64,000 bases of DNA from JAALLB01 sp017643495. Its GTDB lineage: Bacteria > Pseudomonadota > Alphaproteobacteria > Rhizobiales > Rhizobiaceae. Below, one piece after another: positions 17,144 through 25,747 of the stretch (its first letter is position 1; each line of letters opens with the position of its first letter). The notes below the pieces were generated by a model, which was not told where the DNA came from, did not search any database, and was given only the letters and a program-made list of their open reading frames with translations. A program made the position numbers and the translations under genes. The DNA lies in assembly GCA_965216105.1 (NCBI GenBank), contig OZ244147.1, forward strand, positions 3,038,001-3,102,000, in the 5' to 3' direction.

Positions 17144-18213
17144 TGTTGTTCTCCGGGAATGATTGCAACGCCTGTCTCGGCATCGAAATATCGCGCCATT
17201 ACAGGGTCACATGTGAGGTGAAGGGTTTGATCAAGTTGTGCAGGAATGTTTCGGCCGCCTCGCAGGATGACCGGCTTTGTTCCGCCTGTATCGATATGGA
17301 CCAGTGTTTCCGCACCCAGTGATTCAAGTGATGTGACACGGCCCGAGACCACGGCATCTTCAACCTTGTCGGTCGGGCTCAGGTCTTCCGGCCTCAAACC
17401 AAGTACAAGCTTGCGGCCAGGCTGAAAGCCGTTCTGCGCAATGCGGCCACTGCCGCTTTCCACGACGCCTTCGCCAGTTGTCGCAGGCACAAGGTTCATC
17501 GGCGGATTGCCAAGAAATGACGCAACAAAGGTTGAGGCGGGATTGAGGTAGACTTCCATCGGGCTGCCAATCTGGGCAACCTTTCCATTGTTCATGATGC
17601 AGACCCGGTCTCCCATCGTCATGGCTTCGACCTGGTCGTGGGTGACGTAGATCATCGTTGCCTTCAGTTCACGATGCAGCCGGACCAGTTCGGCACGGGT
17701 GGAGACACGCAATGCCGCATCAAGATTGGAGAGCGGTTCGTCAAAGAGGAAAACTTTCGGATCTCGTACAATGGCACGCCCGAGTGCAACACGCTGGCGC
17801 TGACCACCTGACAGTGCATGCGGCTTGCGATCCAGATATTCGGTAAGGCCGATCGATGCGGCAACCTCGTCAACACGCTTCCGGACCACCGCTTTGTCTG
17901 TCTGCCGGCGCTTGAGGCCGAAACCCAGATTGTCACGTACGCTCATGTGCGGATACAGTGCATAGGACTGGAACACCATGGCGATGTCACGGTTCTTGGC
18001 CGGCACCGCGTTCATGCGTTGGCCATCAATGCTGAGTTCCCCTTCGGTAATGTTTTCAAGGCCCGCTATCATCCGCAAGGTGGTCGATTTCCCACACCCT
18101 GACGGCCCCAGCAAAACCATGAATTCCCCATCACCAATGGTCATGTTCACATCGCTTACCGCAACCACCTTGCCGTAGGTCTTGCCGAGTTGATCGAGTT
18201 TTACAATTGCCAT
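17140..18213 (-). CDS. Sugar ABC importer ATPase (MalK/UgpC-like)
   Basis: 357 aa. Walker A GPSGCGKST, signature LSGGQRQRVALGRA, Walker B VFLFDEPLSNLDA and His switch YVTHDQVEAM, followed by a C-terminal MalK-type regulatory domain (RPEDLSPTDK...). Belongs with the two permeases and binding protein at 18223-21329. Confidence 0.93.
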   Translation of the reverse strand: MAIVKLDQLGKTYGKVVAVSDVNMTIGDGEFMVLLGPSGCGKSTTLRMIAGLENITEGELSIDGQRMNAVPAKNRDIAMVFQSYALYPHMSVRDNLGFGLKRRQTDKAVVRKRVDEVAASIGLTEYLDRKPHALSGGQRQRVALGRAIVRDPKVFLFDEPLSNLDAALRVSTRAELVRLHRELKATMIYVTHDQVEAMTMGDRVCIMNNGKVAQIGSPMEVYLNPASTFVASFLGNPPMNLVPATTGEGVVESGSGRIAQNGFQPGRKLVLGLRPEDLSPTDKVEDAVVSGRVTSLESLGAETLVHIDTGGTKPVILRGGRNIPAQLDQTLHLTCDPVMARYFDAETGVAIIPGEQQ

Positions 18214-18222
18214 CAGAGCATC

Positions 18223-19071
18223 CTATTTCACGGCCCCGGCGGTCATCCCCTGAATGAGCCGCTCGGAGAAAAACACATAGATCAGCACCACGGGCACGAT
18301 GGCGATCATCAGGCCGGTGGCAATCATGCCGACATCTTCCAACTGGTCTCCCAGAAAGCGCAACACGCCCAGTGGCAAGGTCCGTTTGTCATCTTCGGTG
18401 ATCAGCACGACGGCGTAGAGAAACTCGTTCCACAGCAGAATTGTGTTCAGGATCACTGTTGTTGAAATGGCTGGCAGCGCTACCGGCAGGGAGATTTTCC
18501 AGAAGATGGCCCATTCGGAATAGCCATCCATTCGTGCCGCCTCGAACAGGTCCTTGGGTATTCGGGCAAAGAAAGCCTCCAGGATGTATATCGTCACGGG
18601 AAGCTGGATGGATACGTATACCAGCACGAGGCCCAGACGGTTGTTATAAAGCCCGTACTCGACCATGATCTGGAACAGGCCGATAACCGTCACCTGCGGC
18701 GGGAATATTATGGTTGAGAAAATCAGGAAGTAGAGCAGCCCCTTGAAGCGGAACGTGTAACGGGCAAAACAGTGTGCAGCCATGCCTCCGATTACGGTCA
18801 GGAGCGCTACCGCACTCAGAACGATGACAACCGAATTGAAGAAATAGGTGTCATAGTTGCTGTCCAGCCAGGCAGAGGCAAACTTGTCAAAATGCAAAGG
18901 CCAGGGAAGTGCATACGGGTTGGCAGCAATCTCGGAAGTGGTGCGCAGAGACATTGAGGCCACCCAGACAAACGGGCCGGCCGAGTATGCAGTATAGAGT
19001 GCGATGAACAGCATCAAGGCAGCCATTCGCAGTCCGGCAGGGGAAAAACGGGTACGGGTTTCAGCGGCCAT
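18223..19071 (-). CDS. Sugar ABC importer permease (MalG/UgpE-like)
   Basis: 282 aa, six membrane segments, EAA loop LFEAARMDGYSEWAIFWKISLPVALPAI. The C-terminus GMTAGAVK is typical of MalG-type permeases. Start and upstream stop share one base at 19071. Confidence 0.92.
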   Translation of the reverse strand: MAAETRTRFSPAGLRMAALMLFIALYTAYSAGPFVWVASMSLRTTSEIAANPYALPWPLHFDKFASAWLDSNYDTYFFNSVVIVLSAVALLTVIGGMAAHCFARYTFRFKGLLYFLIFSTIIFPPQVTVIGLFQIMVEYGLYNNRLGLVLVYVSIQLPVTIYILEAFFARIPKDLFEAARMDGYSEWAIFWKISLPVALPAISTTVILNTILLWNEFLYAVVLITEDDKRTLPLGVLRFLGDQLEDVGMIATGLMIAIVPVVLIYVFFSERLIQGMTAGAVK

Positions 19072-19991
19072 CAGTATTCCAATCTGTCTTTCTGACGGAA
19101 CAGGAAGGTCAGTCCCAGCACACCGGCCAGAACGATCACAAACCAGATCACCGCAATCGTGGATGGATAGCCAAGGTCAAATGTCGACCACTGGAATGCC
19201 CGCTTGTAGACATAGGTGGAGACAGTCTCGGTCGACCAGAGCGGATTGCCCTGTGTCGTGACCCAGACAAGATCAAACACCTTCATCTTGCCGATGAAAC
19301 TGAGCACAACCAGATTGAGCAATGTCGGCCGGATCAGGGGCAGAATTACGTACCAAAGCTTGGCGAACCAACCGCAATTGTCGAGCTCAGCAGCTTCCAG
19401 CACTTCCGATGGCAACGAGGACATGGCAGCAAGGATCACGACCATGTTGAACCCCGTCCACATCCAGGTCGTAACCGCAATTAGTGATGCAAGTGCAGTA
19501 TCGGGATGTCCGAGCCAGGGCTGCGCCAAACCTCCGAGCCCGATGGCTCTCAACATGGTGTTCAATGCGCCCCATTCGTAGTTGTAGATCCACATCCACA
19601 GTATCCCCACCACCACGTAGGACATCAGTACCGGAGTGAACCATGCAACGCGCAATACTCGCGAAAAAGGCACCTTGGCATAAAGGCAGAGGGCAAGAAG
19701 CGTGGCAATGACAACTTCCAGCACAGGGGCAACAGCTGCCCATGTCAGCGTATTCCAGACTGCCTTCCAGAATATCTGGTCAGACCAGAGCGCGGTATAA
19801 TGGGTGAACCCCACCCACTCCGCAGGCTTGTTGGGAACAATAAGGTGCGTTGAGTTGTAGAATGTCCGCAATACTGGCAGCGCCGTGAAAGCGGCATAAA
19901 CAAGTAACGCCGGAAGAATGAAGGTTGTGATGGCGCCAACCGGATTGGCATGGTCACGTTCCTTCAGGGCTGATGCAGTGGATTTGGACAC
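19071..19991 (-). CDS. Sugar ABC importer permease (MalF/UgpA-like)
   Basis: 306 aa, six membrane segments, EAA loop VLEAAELDNCGWFAKLWYVILPLIRPTLLN. Forms the channel with the 18223 product. About 75 bp after the binding-protein gene, a usual spacing that allows higher expression of the binding protein. Confidence 0.92.
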   Translation of the reverse strand: MSKSTASALKERDHANPVGAITTFILPALLVYAAFTALPVLRTFYNSTHLIVPNKPAEWVGFTHYTALWSDQIFWKAVWNTLTWAAVAPVLEVVIATLLALCLYAKVPFSRVLRVAWFTPVLMSYVVVGILWMWIYNYEWGALNTMLRAIGLGGLAQPWLGHPDTALASLIAVTTWMWTGFNMVVILAAMSSLPSEVLEAAELDNCGWFAKLWYVILPLIRPTLLNLVVLSFIGKMKVFDLVWVTTQGNPLWSTETVSTYVYKRAFQWSTFDLGYPSTIAVIWFVIVLAGVLGLTFLFRQKDRLEY

Positions 19992-20066
19992 AGATCACAT
20001 TCCGGCAGCAAGAGAGATCGAAGCCGGGCCGAACAAAGTAATCCGGCCCGGCAGTGGGGAAGACGC

Positions 20067-21329
20067 TCAGTAAGCACCATTCATCAGGTTAATAACCTCA
20101 TCCACTCCAATCAAACCGGCAGGGAATGCCTGGTTGACGGTCTGGGTGAAGGTTTCGCGCGGTGCACCCTGCATCTGCTGAACAGGAATGCCGTAGGTAT
20201 AGGTCGCACCTTCACTCGCAGCGGCAAGCTTCTGGAAATAGGCCGCATGTTCACCTTCGATGGCGGAAGGGTCTGCCTTGATGCCCGTTTGCACAAGGTT
20301 TGCCTCAAGCCACTTGTTTCCCATTTCCGGGGTCGCCATGGAGTTCAGGAATGCAGCAGCCAGATCGCCGTGATCAGAAGCGGCATTGACGACATATGAA
20401 CCTCCGACTGCAATGGTCTTGCATTTCGCGCAAGCAGCTCCTTCGGGGATCGGACCATGCGAAATGGCCAGTTCGAAACCATCGGCCTGGCCACCCTCAT
20501 CAGGTGAAGCAAAGGCACGGGATGGATAGAAAGAACCCATTTGAAGCATGACTGCTCCCGGCGATGTATGGAAATAACGGTGCGCCTCACCAAGCTTGAT
20601 GGAAGAGAACGAAGGCGGGAAAGCACCAGCGTCGATGATTTCCTTTGCATATTCCAGCGCCTCGCGAACCCTGGGGTCTGTCCACTTCACCCCTTTGCCC
20701 TTCAGAAGACTTGCATAGTCTTCAGCACCGAGCTTCTTGAGCAGAATGTCATGGGTCAGAAACGCTCCGGGATACGGGCGGTCACCAACCCCTTGTGCCA
20801 TTGGCGTGATCCCGGCTTCTGCAATTTTCTTTACCGCATCGACGAACGCGGCGCCCTCCAGACCCTCAACGGGAATTTCCACACCGGCCTTTTTGGCGAG
20901 TGCGGAATTGACATAGGTTTCCACCGTCCAGGCCTCCAGCGGGAAGCCGTAAACGCCATCCCCGTAACCCCATACATCCGTGGCCCAAGGCTCAATGTTG
21001 TCCCAGTTCAGCTTGTCACTGAGGTCCATGACAAGATCATTTTCCATGTACTCAGTCTGACTGGTTTCAGCATAGAAAATGTCCGGCCCCTGCCCTGCGG
21101 TCAAAGCGGTTTTGAGCGCTGCATAGAGCGGCTCTTTCTGGTACCAGTTTATCTTGATTGTGACGCCCGGATTGGCTTCCTCGAAAGCCTTGGCTGCACT
21201 TTCGACAAACTCGACCTTGGAAGCCTGGTCTGCCCAATGGGACCACAAGGTCAATTCCTGCGCATGCGCGGTCGTGCCGGCAGAAAGCCCGATTGCAACA
21301 GCCATACCGGCCGTAATTCTGCGAAACAT
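20067..21329 (-). CDS. Sugar ABC importer solute-binding protein (family 1)
   Basis: 420 aa from ATG 21329 behind GGAGGAG; the frame continues 18 codons upstream without support. Signal peptide RRITAGMAVAIGLSAGTTAHA, then QELTLWSHWADQASKVEF, as in family 1 sugar-binding proteins. First gene of the eight-gene minus operon ending at 13731. The ligand is probably a sugar, sugar acid or polyol. Confidence 0.92.
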   Translation of the reverse strand: MFRRITAGMAVAIGLSAGTTAHAQELTLWSHWADQASKVEFVESAAKAFEEANPGVTIKINWYQKEPLYAALKTALTAGQGPDIFYAETSQTEYMENDLVMDLSDKLNWDNIEPWATDVWGYGDGVYGFPLEAWTVETYVNSALAKKAGVEIPVEGLEGAAFVDAVKKIAEAGITPMAQGVGDRPYPGAFLTHDILLKKLGAEDYASLLKGKGVKWTDPRVREALEYAKEIIDAGAFPPSFSSIKLGEAHRYFHTSPGAVMLQMGSFYPSRAFASPDEGGQADGFELAISHGPIPEGAACAKCKTIAVGGSYVVNAASDHGDLAAAFLNSMATPEMGNKWLEANLVQTGIKADPSAIEGEHAAYFQKLAAASEGATYTYGIPVQQMQGAPRETFTQTVNQAFPAGLIGVDEVINLMNGAY

Positions 21330-21386
21330 GGTGTTCTCCTCCCTGAAAACGATTGTCCGGCCTATTGATGATTGCGAAGTCAATTT

Positions 21387-21408
21387 TTGTCAATAAAAAT
21401 ATTGATAA
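21387..21408. promoter_or_regulatory. AT-rich inverted repeat, candidate GntR operator for module C
   Basis: Arms TTGTCAATA and TATTGATAA around AAAA; eight of nine positions pair, and the inner six (TCAATA/TATTGA) are perfect. It lies 58 bp upstream of the binding-protein start and between that gene and the divergent GntR gene, which makes it a good operator candidate. The rest of 21330-21655 is AT-rich without recognisable genes. Confidence 0.5.
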
Positions 21409-21655
21409 TTTGTCTTTCTTGAGATTAAGATCATGAAAACAAACAAGATATCATATTTCTTTATACCCGTTTTTTGTTGAAAATCCTGTGCAGGCATGCG
21501 TAAAACCGCTTTCAGTATTATACAGGGGAACAATGCAAAAAGCCCTGTTTCAGCATGTTGGCCCGTCTTGCCCTTGCGTATGGGAACGGCGATAGTCACA
21601 AGCCAAAGCAGGACCAGTCAGGCGGGTCTGTGCCCTTAATCCGGAGATATGGCAG

Positions 21656-22324
21656 ATGTCGTATACAGCTAAAAAACAGAGACCAAACCCTACGCTGGAT
21701 GAACTGGTACAAGAGCTGGAACTTGATCTGGTACTGGGCAGAATGCGCCCGCGCGAACGCCTTGTTGAAGATGAACTCATGGCGCGTTTCGGGGCAAAGC
21801 GCCATACGGTTCGCTCTGCGCTGAGCGAACTGGAGCAACGGGGCCTGATCGAACGCCCCCAGAATCGCGGAGCGCGCGTAAGGGACTATTCCACCGAAGA
21901 GGTTGTTGCACTGTACGAGTTTCGTGACGACCTTCATCAACTGGCAATATCCCGGATCGAGCTTCCGATGTCCGGTGAAACACTGTCCGAGCTGACCAGA
22001 ATTGCCCAGGATCACGAAGCGGCAGCAGAACAAGGTGACCTCGTTCAGGTCATCGCACTCAACAACAGGTTTCACGACATCCTGTTTGGCCAATGTGACA
22101 ACGCGTTTCTGACGGAAACCATCAAGCGCATGGATGCGGCAAGCAATGCCATCCGCTCTTACAGGATTGGCGACCCGAAGCTCCTGCAAATGGCCATCGA
22201 GGAACACAAGCAGATTATCGAGGCCGCCCGGACCGGCAACCGCGATGACCTTGCCCGTCTTTGCCGTCAGCACATCATACCCTCGCGCGACATGTATCTG
22301 CAGGACCAGACGCGGCGGCAATAA
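21656..22324 (+). CDS. GntR/FCD-family transcriptional regulator (module C)
   Basis: 222 aa from ATG 21656 (CCGGAG upstream). Winged-helix residues about 20-85 (LMARFGAKRHTVRSALSELEQRG, wing RPQNRGARV), FCD domain after that. Divergent from the sugar importer operon and probably its repressor. Convergent with the transketolase gene, with 23 bp between them. Confidence 0.87.
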   Translation: MSYTAKKQRPNPTLDELVQELELDLVLGRMRPRERLVEDELMARFGAKRHTVRSALSELEQRGLIERPQNRGARVRDYSTEEVVALYEFRDDLHQLAISRIELPMSGETLSELTRIAQDHEAAAEQGDLVQVIALNNRFHDILFGQCDNAFLTETIKRMDAASNAIRSYRIGDPKLLQMAIEEHKQIIEAARTGNRDDLARLCRQHIIPSRDMYLQDQTRRQ

Positions 22325-22347
22325 CCGGGCACGAAAGCCAATTGCGG

Positions 22348-23337
22348 TCAGGCGTTCCGGATCGCTTCCCTCGCCGCCTGCTCAACTCCTGCACCGTCGA
22401 GCCTGTAATGAGAATAAAGATGGGCAGGAGGCGCAATCAGGCTGTACTCGTCATAGATTCCGTGGCGTGCCAGGCGTACACCGCAACCCTCATCAGCCAG
22501 AACTTCTGCAACCGCTGAACCAAGACCGCCCATGATATTGTGTTCTTCTACCGTCATCATGATTTTGGAGCGGTCGGCTGCTGCAAGTACGGCATCGCGA
22601 TCAAGCGGTTTTATGGTTGCCATGTCGATCACACCCACGGACAAACCGTCCTTTCGCATTGCCTTTGCTGCCTGAATTGCCGAATGCACGGTAATCCCGC
22701 ATGCAATGATGGTCAGGTCCTCCCCTTCCATGTGTTCTATCGCCTTGCCAATCTCGAATACCCTATCCTTTTCATATACATCCGGTTCACGTCCACGGCC
22801 GGTTCGAAAGTATATTGGCTGGTCCCAGTCAACGGATGCCTTTATCGCCGCATGGAGTTGTGGACCATCAGCAGGAGAAATAATCGTCAGATCCGCAATT
22901 GCCCGCATCGTTGAAATATCTTCAGTAGCATGATGTGAAGTCCCGTAAAAACCCATTGAAATGCCTGTATGGTGACCGATCAGGCGGACAGGCTGCGCAC
23001 AATATGCGACATCCATGCGGATCTGTTCACAGCACAACAACCCCAGAAATGATGCAAAGGTTGCAAAGAACGGCATCTCTCCGGTAGTGGCCAAACCTGC
23101 AGCCATTGACACCATGTTCTGTTCAGAAATCCCGCACTGGACGTAACGATCGGGAAAACGCTCGGCAAACTTGTTCAACCCGTTGGAATACTGGAGATCT
23201 GCTGCACCCGCGACCACAGGATGACCTGCCTCACGTAGTTCAATCAGTGCATCTGAAAGAAAATGAAGCCCCGGATTGTTCACGTTCAACGCACGGTACT
23301 GCCAGGACTTGTCGGATTTTATCTCGGCCTTCATCAT
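22348..23337 (-). CDS. Transketolase, C-terminal subunit (pyrimidine-binding and C domains)
   Basis: 329 aa from ATG 23337 (or 23334), behind GGGAG, in a TGATG overlap with the N-terminal subunit. Matches the second half of transketolase: AERFPDRYVQCGISEQNMVSMAAGLA (with the Glu that activates the TPP pyrimidine), IYFRTGRG, then the C-terminal domain. With the 23337-24215 product it should form one two-chain enzyme transferring a two-carbon ketol unit. Last gene of the leftward half of module D. Confidence 0.9.
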   Translation of the reverse strand: MMKAEIKSDKSWQYRALNVNNPGLHFLSDALIELREAGHPVVAGAADLQYSNGLNKFAERFPDRYVQCGISEQNMVSMAAGLATTGEMPFFATFASFLGLLCCEQIRMDVAYCAQPVRLIGHHTGISMGFYGTSHHATEDISTMRAIADLTIISPADGPQLHAAIKASVDWDQPIYFRTGRGREPDVYEKDRVFEIGKAIEHMEGEDLTIIACGITVHSAIQAAKAMRKDGLSVGVIDMATIKPLDRDAVLAAADRSKIMMTVEEHNIMGGLGSAVAEVLADEGCGVRLARHGIYDEYSLIAPPAHLYSHYRLDGAGVEQAAREAIRNA

Positions 23338-24215
23338 CAAATCTCCCGGCTCATGATTTCTGCAATCGCTGACTCGGCATCGACCGGGTCCAGATAGCCC
23401 AAATGCCATCCGGGTTCGGTTTCCATGTAGGAAACACCCTTGCCCTTAAGCGTTTTTGCAATAACGCAGGCGGGTCGCTCCCGTCCGCAATCGTTTTTCA
23501 GGCGATGCAAGAGCGGCGTCAGTTCTGTCAGGTCATGGCCATCCACGACATGGGTTTCCCAACCAAAACTGCGCCAACGTTCATCCAGGGGCTCGACACC
23601 GATTACATCGTCAACCGCTCCGTCCAGTTGGAATCCGTTTCGGTCAACAATGGCAATCAGGCGTGACAACTTGTGATGCGCTGCAAACTGCGCTGCTTCC
23701 CAAACCTGACCCTCCTGCATTTCTCCGTCTCCCATCATTACGAACACCGAAAAATCGCGACCCTGCAAACGCCCTCCCAGTGCCATGCCTGCACCGTTTG
23801 AAAGTGCGTGACCGATTGATCCTGAACTAAAATCCACCCCGGGAACTTTTCGCATGTCCGGATGATCCCCCAGCGGATTACCGAGACGTGTGTATCCGTT
23901 CAGCGTTTCCGTATCGAGATATCCGAGATCGGCAAGTATCGGGAACAGGCCGACAGCAGCGTGACCCTTGCCCATCAGGAACCGGTCGCGGTCTGGCCAG
24001 TCCGGATTGTCCTCGTGCAGGCGCATCACACTGTAGTAAAGCGCTGCAAAAATCTCCGCAGCAGAAAACACCGAACTGTAGTGGCCTATCTTCGCAATTT
24101 CGATAAGCCTGATGGTTTCAAGCCTCACAAAGCGGGCGCGATCGCGCAACCGGGCCAGTTCCTCGGGTGAAAAGTTGTGCCCAGCTGGTGGGGCATTGTG
24201 TTTCGGATTTGTCAT
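23337..24215 (-). CDS. Transketolase, N-terminal TPP-binding subunit
   Basis: 292 aa. TPP/Mg motif GDGEMQEGQVWEAAQFAAHH...VDRNGFQ, substrate-binding His residues in KGHAAVGL and SIGHALSNGAG. Split transketolases of this type occur in archaea, in some Gram-positives and in bacterial catabolic clusters, and often act on unusual ketoses. Thirty bp after the SDR gene. Confidence 0.9.
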   Translation of the reverse strand: MTNPKHNAPPAGHNFSPEELARLRDRARFVRLETIRLIEIAKIGHYSSVFSAAEIFAALYYSVMRLHEDNPDWPDRDRFLMGKGHAAVGLFPILADLGYLDTETLNGYTRLGNPLGDHPDMRKVPGVDFSSGSIGHALSNGAGMALGGRLQGRDFSVFVMMGDGEMQEGQVWEAAQFAAHHKLSRLIAIVDRNGFQLDGAVDDVIGVEPLDERWRSFGWETHVVDGHDLTELTPLLHRLKNDCGRERPACVIAKTLKGKGVSYMETEPGWHLGYLDPVDAESAIAEIMSREI

Positions 24216-24245
24216 GATTGTATCCTGTATGATCAGAACAGGCAG

Positions 24246-25007
24246 TTACGCCATGTACTGGCCGCCGTTGATGTGCAGAACCTGGCCTGTGATGTATCCG
24301 CTGGCTTTCCTGGATGACAAAAACAGCGCGGAACCAACACAATCTTCCGCATCCCCAAGGCGTCCCATGACGATCATGCTTTTCAGATTATTGAGGATCT
24401 CGGGCGGGGTAGCAGCGTGGAAATCCGTATTGATAACGCCCGGCGCGATGGCATTCACCCGAATTCCCTTTCCGGCAAGCGCCATGGCCATGGAGCGGGT
24501 TACTGTGTGTACATAACCCTTGGCTGCCGCATAGTGTGCGACGGAGGCGCCACCGCCATTTGCCCCGGCAATGGAACCAAGGTTCACAATGGCACCGTTA
24601 CCCGACTTTTCCAGATGAGGAACCGCAGCCTGAGAAGCAGCCACCAAGGACTTGATGTTGAGATCATTTACCGCATCGAGAAGTTCGTCATCAATGTCAA
24701 CAAAATCCCGGCGGTCGACCATGGCGCCTGCATTATTGACAAGGACATCCAACCCGCCCAAACGGGTTGCTGCCTCTTCAACAGTCTTGCGTGCCTCGGG
24801 GGACTGTGAAAAATCCCCTCCTATTGTCACGGCCTTTCCGCCGGACTGATTGATAGATTCGGCCAGTTTCTCCGCAGGTTCCCGGCTGGCATTATAGTGG
24901 ACCGCCACATGGGCTCCAGCTTCTGCAAAACCGTTTGCGATAGCCGCACCGATACCCCTGCTGGCACCGGTGACCAAAACGGCCTTGCCCGTGAGGTCGT
25001 TGAACAT
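24246..25007 (-). CDS. Short-chain dehydrogenase/reductase
   Basis: 253 aa from ATG 25007 (AAAAGGAAA upstream). Cofactor motif TGASRGIG, NNAGA, catalytic Ser in NLGSIAG and YxxxK as HYAAAKGY; C-terminal YITGQVLHINGGQYMA. Acidic residue after the second strand is absent (AVHYNAS), so NADP is possible. Oxidises or reduces an alcohol/carbonyl in the module D pathway. Confidence 0.88.
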   Translation of the reverse strand: MFNDLTGKAVLVTGASRGIGAAIANGFAEAGAHVAVHYNASREPAEKLAESINQSGGKAVTIGGDFSQSPEARKTVEEAATRLGGLDVLVNNAGAMVDRRDFVDIDDELLDAVNDLNIKSLVAASQAAVPHLEKSGNGAIVNLGSIAGANGGGASVAHYAAAKGYVHTVTRSMAMALAGKGIRVNAIAPGVINTDFHAATPPEILNNLKSMIVMGRLGDAEDCVGSALFLSSRKASGYITGQVLHINGGQYMA

Positions 25008-25039
25008 GTCAGATTTCCTTTTCTGGCAAATGGCAGATT

Positions 25040-25732
25040 TCAAGCAATCGAGTAGCCTCCATCAACTGGAAGCACAGCGCCTGTGATGTAACGGGCTTCC
25101 TCTGAAACAAGAAAAGCGATCACGCTTCCAACATCTGCCGGTTCTCCGAAACGGCGCATCGGCAAACGCTCCATTATCCTGTTTCTGCGTTCTTCATTGT
25201 GAATTGCATTTGAAGCCAGTCGCGTATCAATCCAGCCAGGTGCCACTGCGTTTACGCGCACGCCCCTGCCTGCAAAGGCAACGGCATGGGAGCGGGTCAG
25301 TGAAACGATACCACCCTTGCTGGCGGAATAGGCCGGTGTATTGGGAGAACCGAACACACTGTACATGGAAGCGATGTTGACGACACTTCCGCCTGCAACG
25401 GCCAGTGCATCAACCAGACTGTTGGTTACGAGATGAACTGCGTTGAGATTGACATCGATAACCTTTCGGAAATTCTGTATCTCGAATTCCTGCCTGTCCT
25501 GCACAATCATGCCTGCACAGTTTACCAGCGCTGAACATTCCGAAATGTCGCTGAAGCAAGCAGTAACCGCATTTTCGTCAGTTACATCAAGCTCCCTGAA
25601 CTCCAGATCATCCGGGAATTCATCAATGTGGTCCAATCCACAGCATATAACCCTGTGTGTTTGTGAGAGGTATTGGGCGGCCGCCAGCCCGATCCCCGAG
25701 CCTCCGCCCGTCACGATTGCAACAGATGTCAT
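25040..25732 (-). CDS. Short-chain dehydrogenase/reductase
   Basis: 230 aa. TGGGSGIG cofactor loop, NCAGM, Ser in NIASMYS, YSASKGG catalytic pair, C-terminal YITGAVLPVDGGYSIA. Only weakly like its neighbour, so not a recent duplicate. Fifteen bp after the class III aminotransferase. Confidence 0.88.
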   Translation of the reverse strand: MTSVAIVTGGGSGIGLAAAQYLSQTHRVICCGLDHIDEFPDDLEFRELDVTDENAVTACFSDISECSALVNCAGMIVQDRQEFEIQNFRKVIDVNLNAVHLVTNSLVDALAVAGGSVVNIASMYSVFGSPNTPAYSASKGGIVSLTRSHAVAFAGRGVRVNAVAPGWIDTRLASNAIHNEERRNRIMERLPMRRFGEPADVGSVIAFLVSEEARYITGAVLPVDGGYSIA

Positions 25733-25747
25733 GTCGGTATCCTTTTC

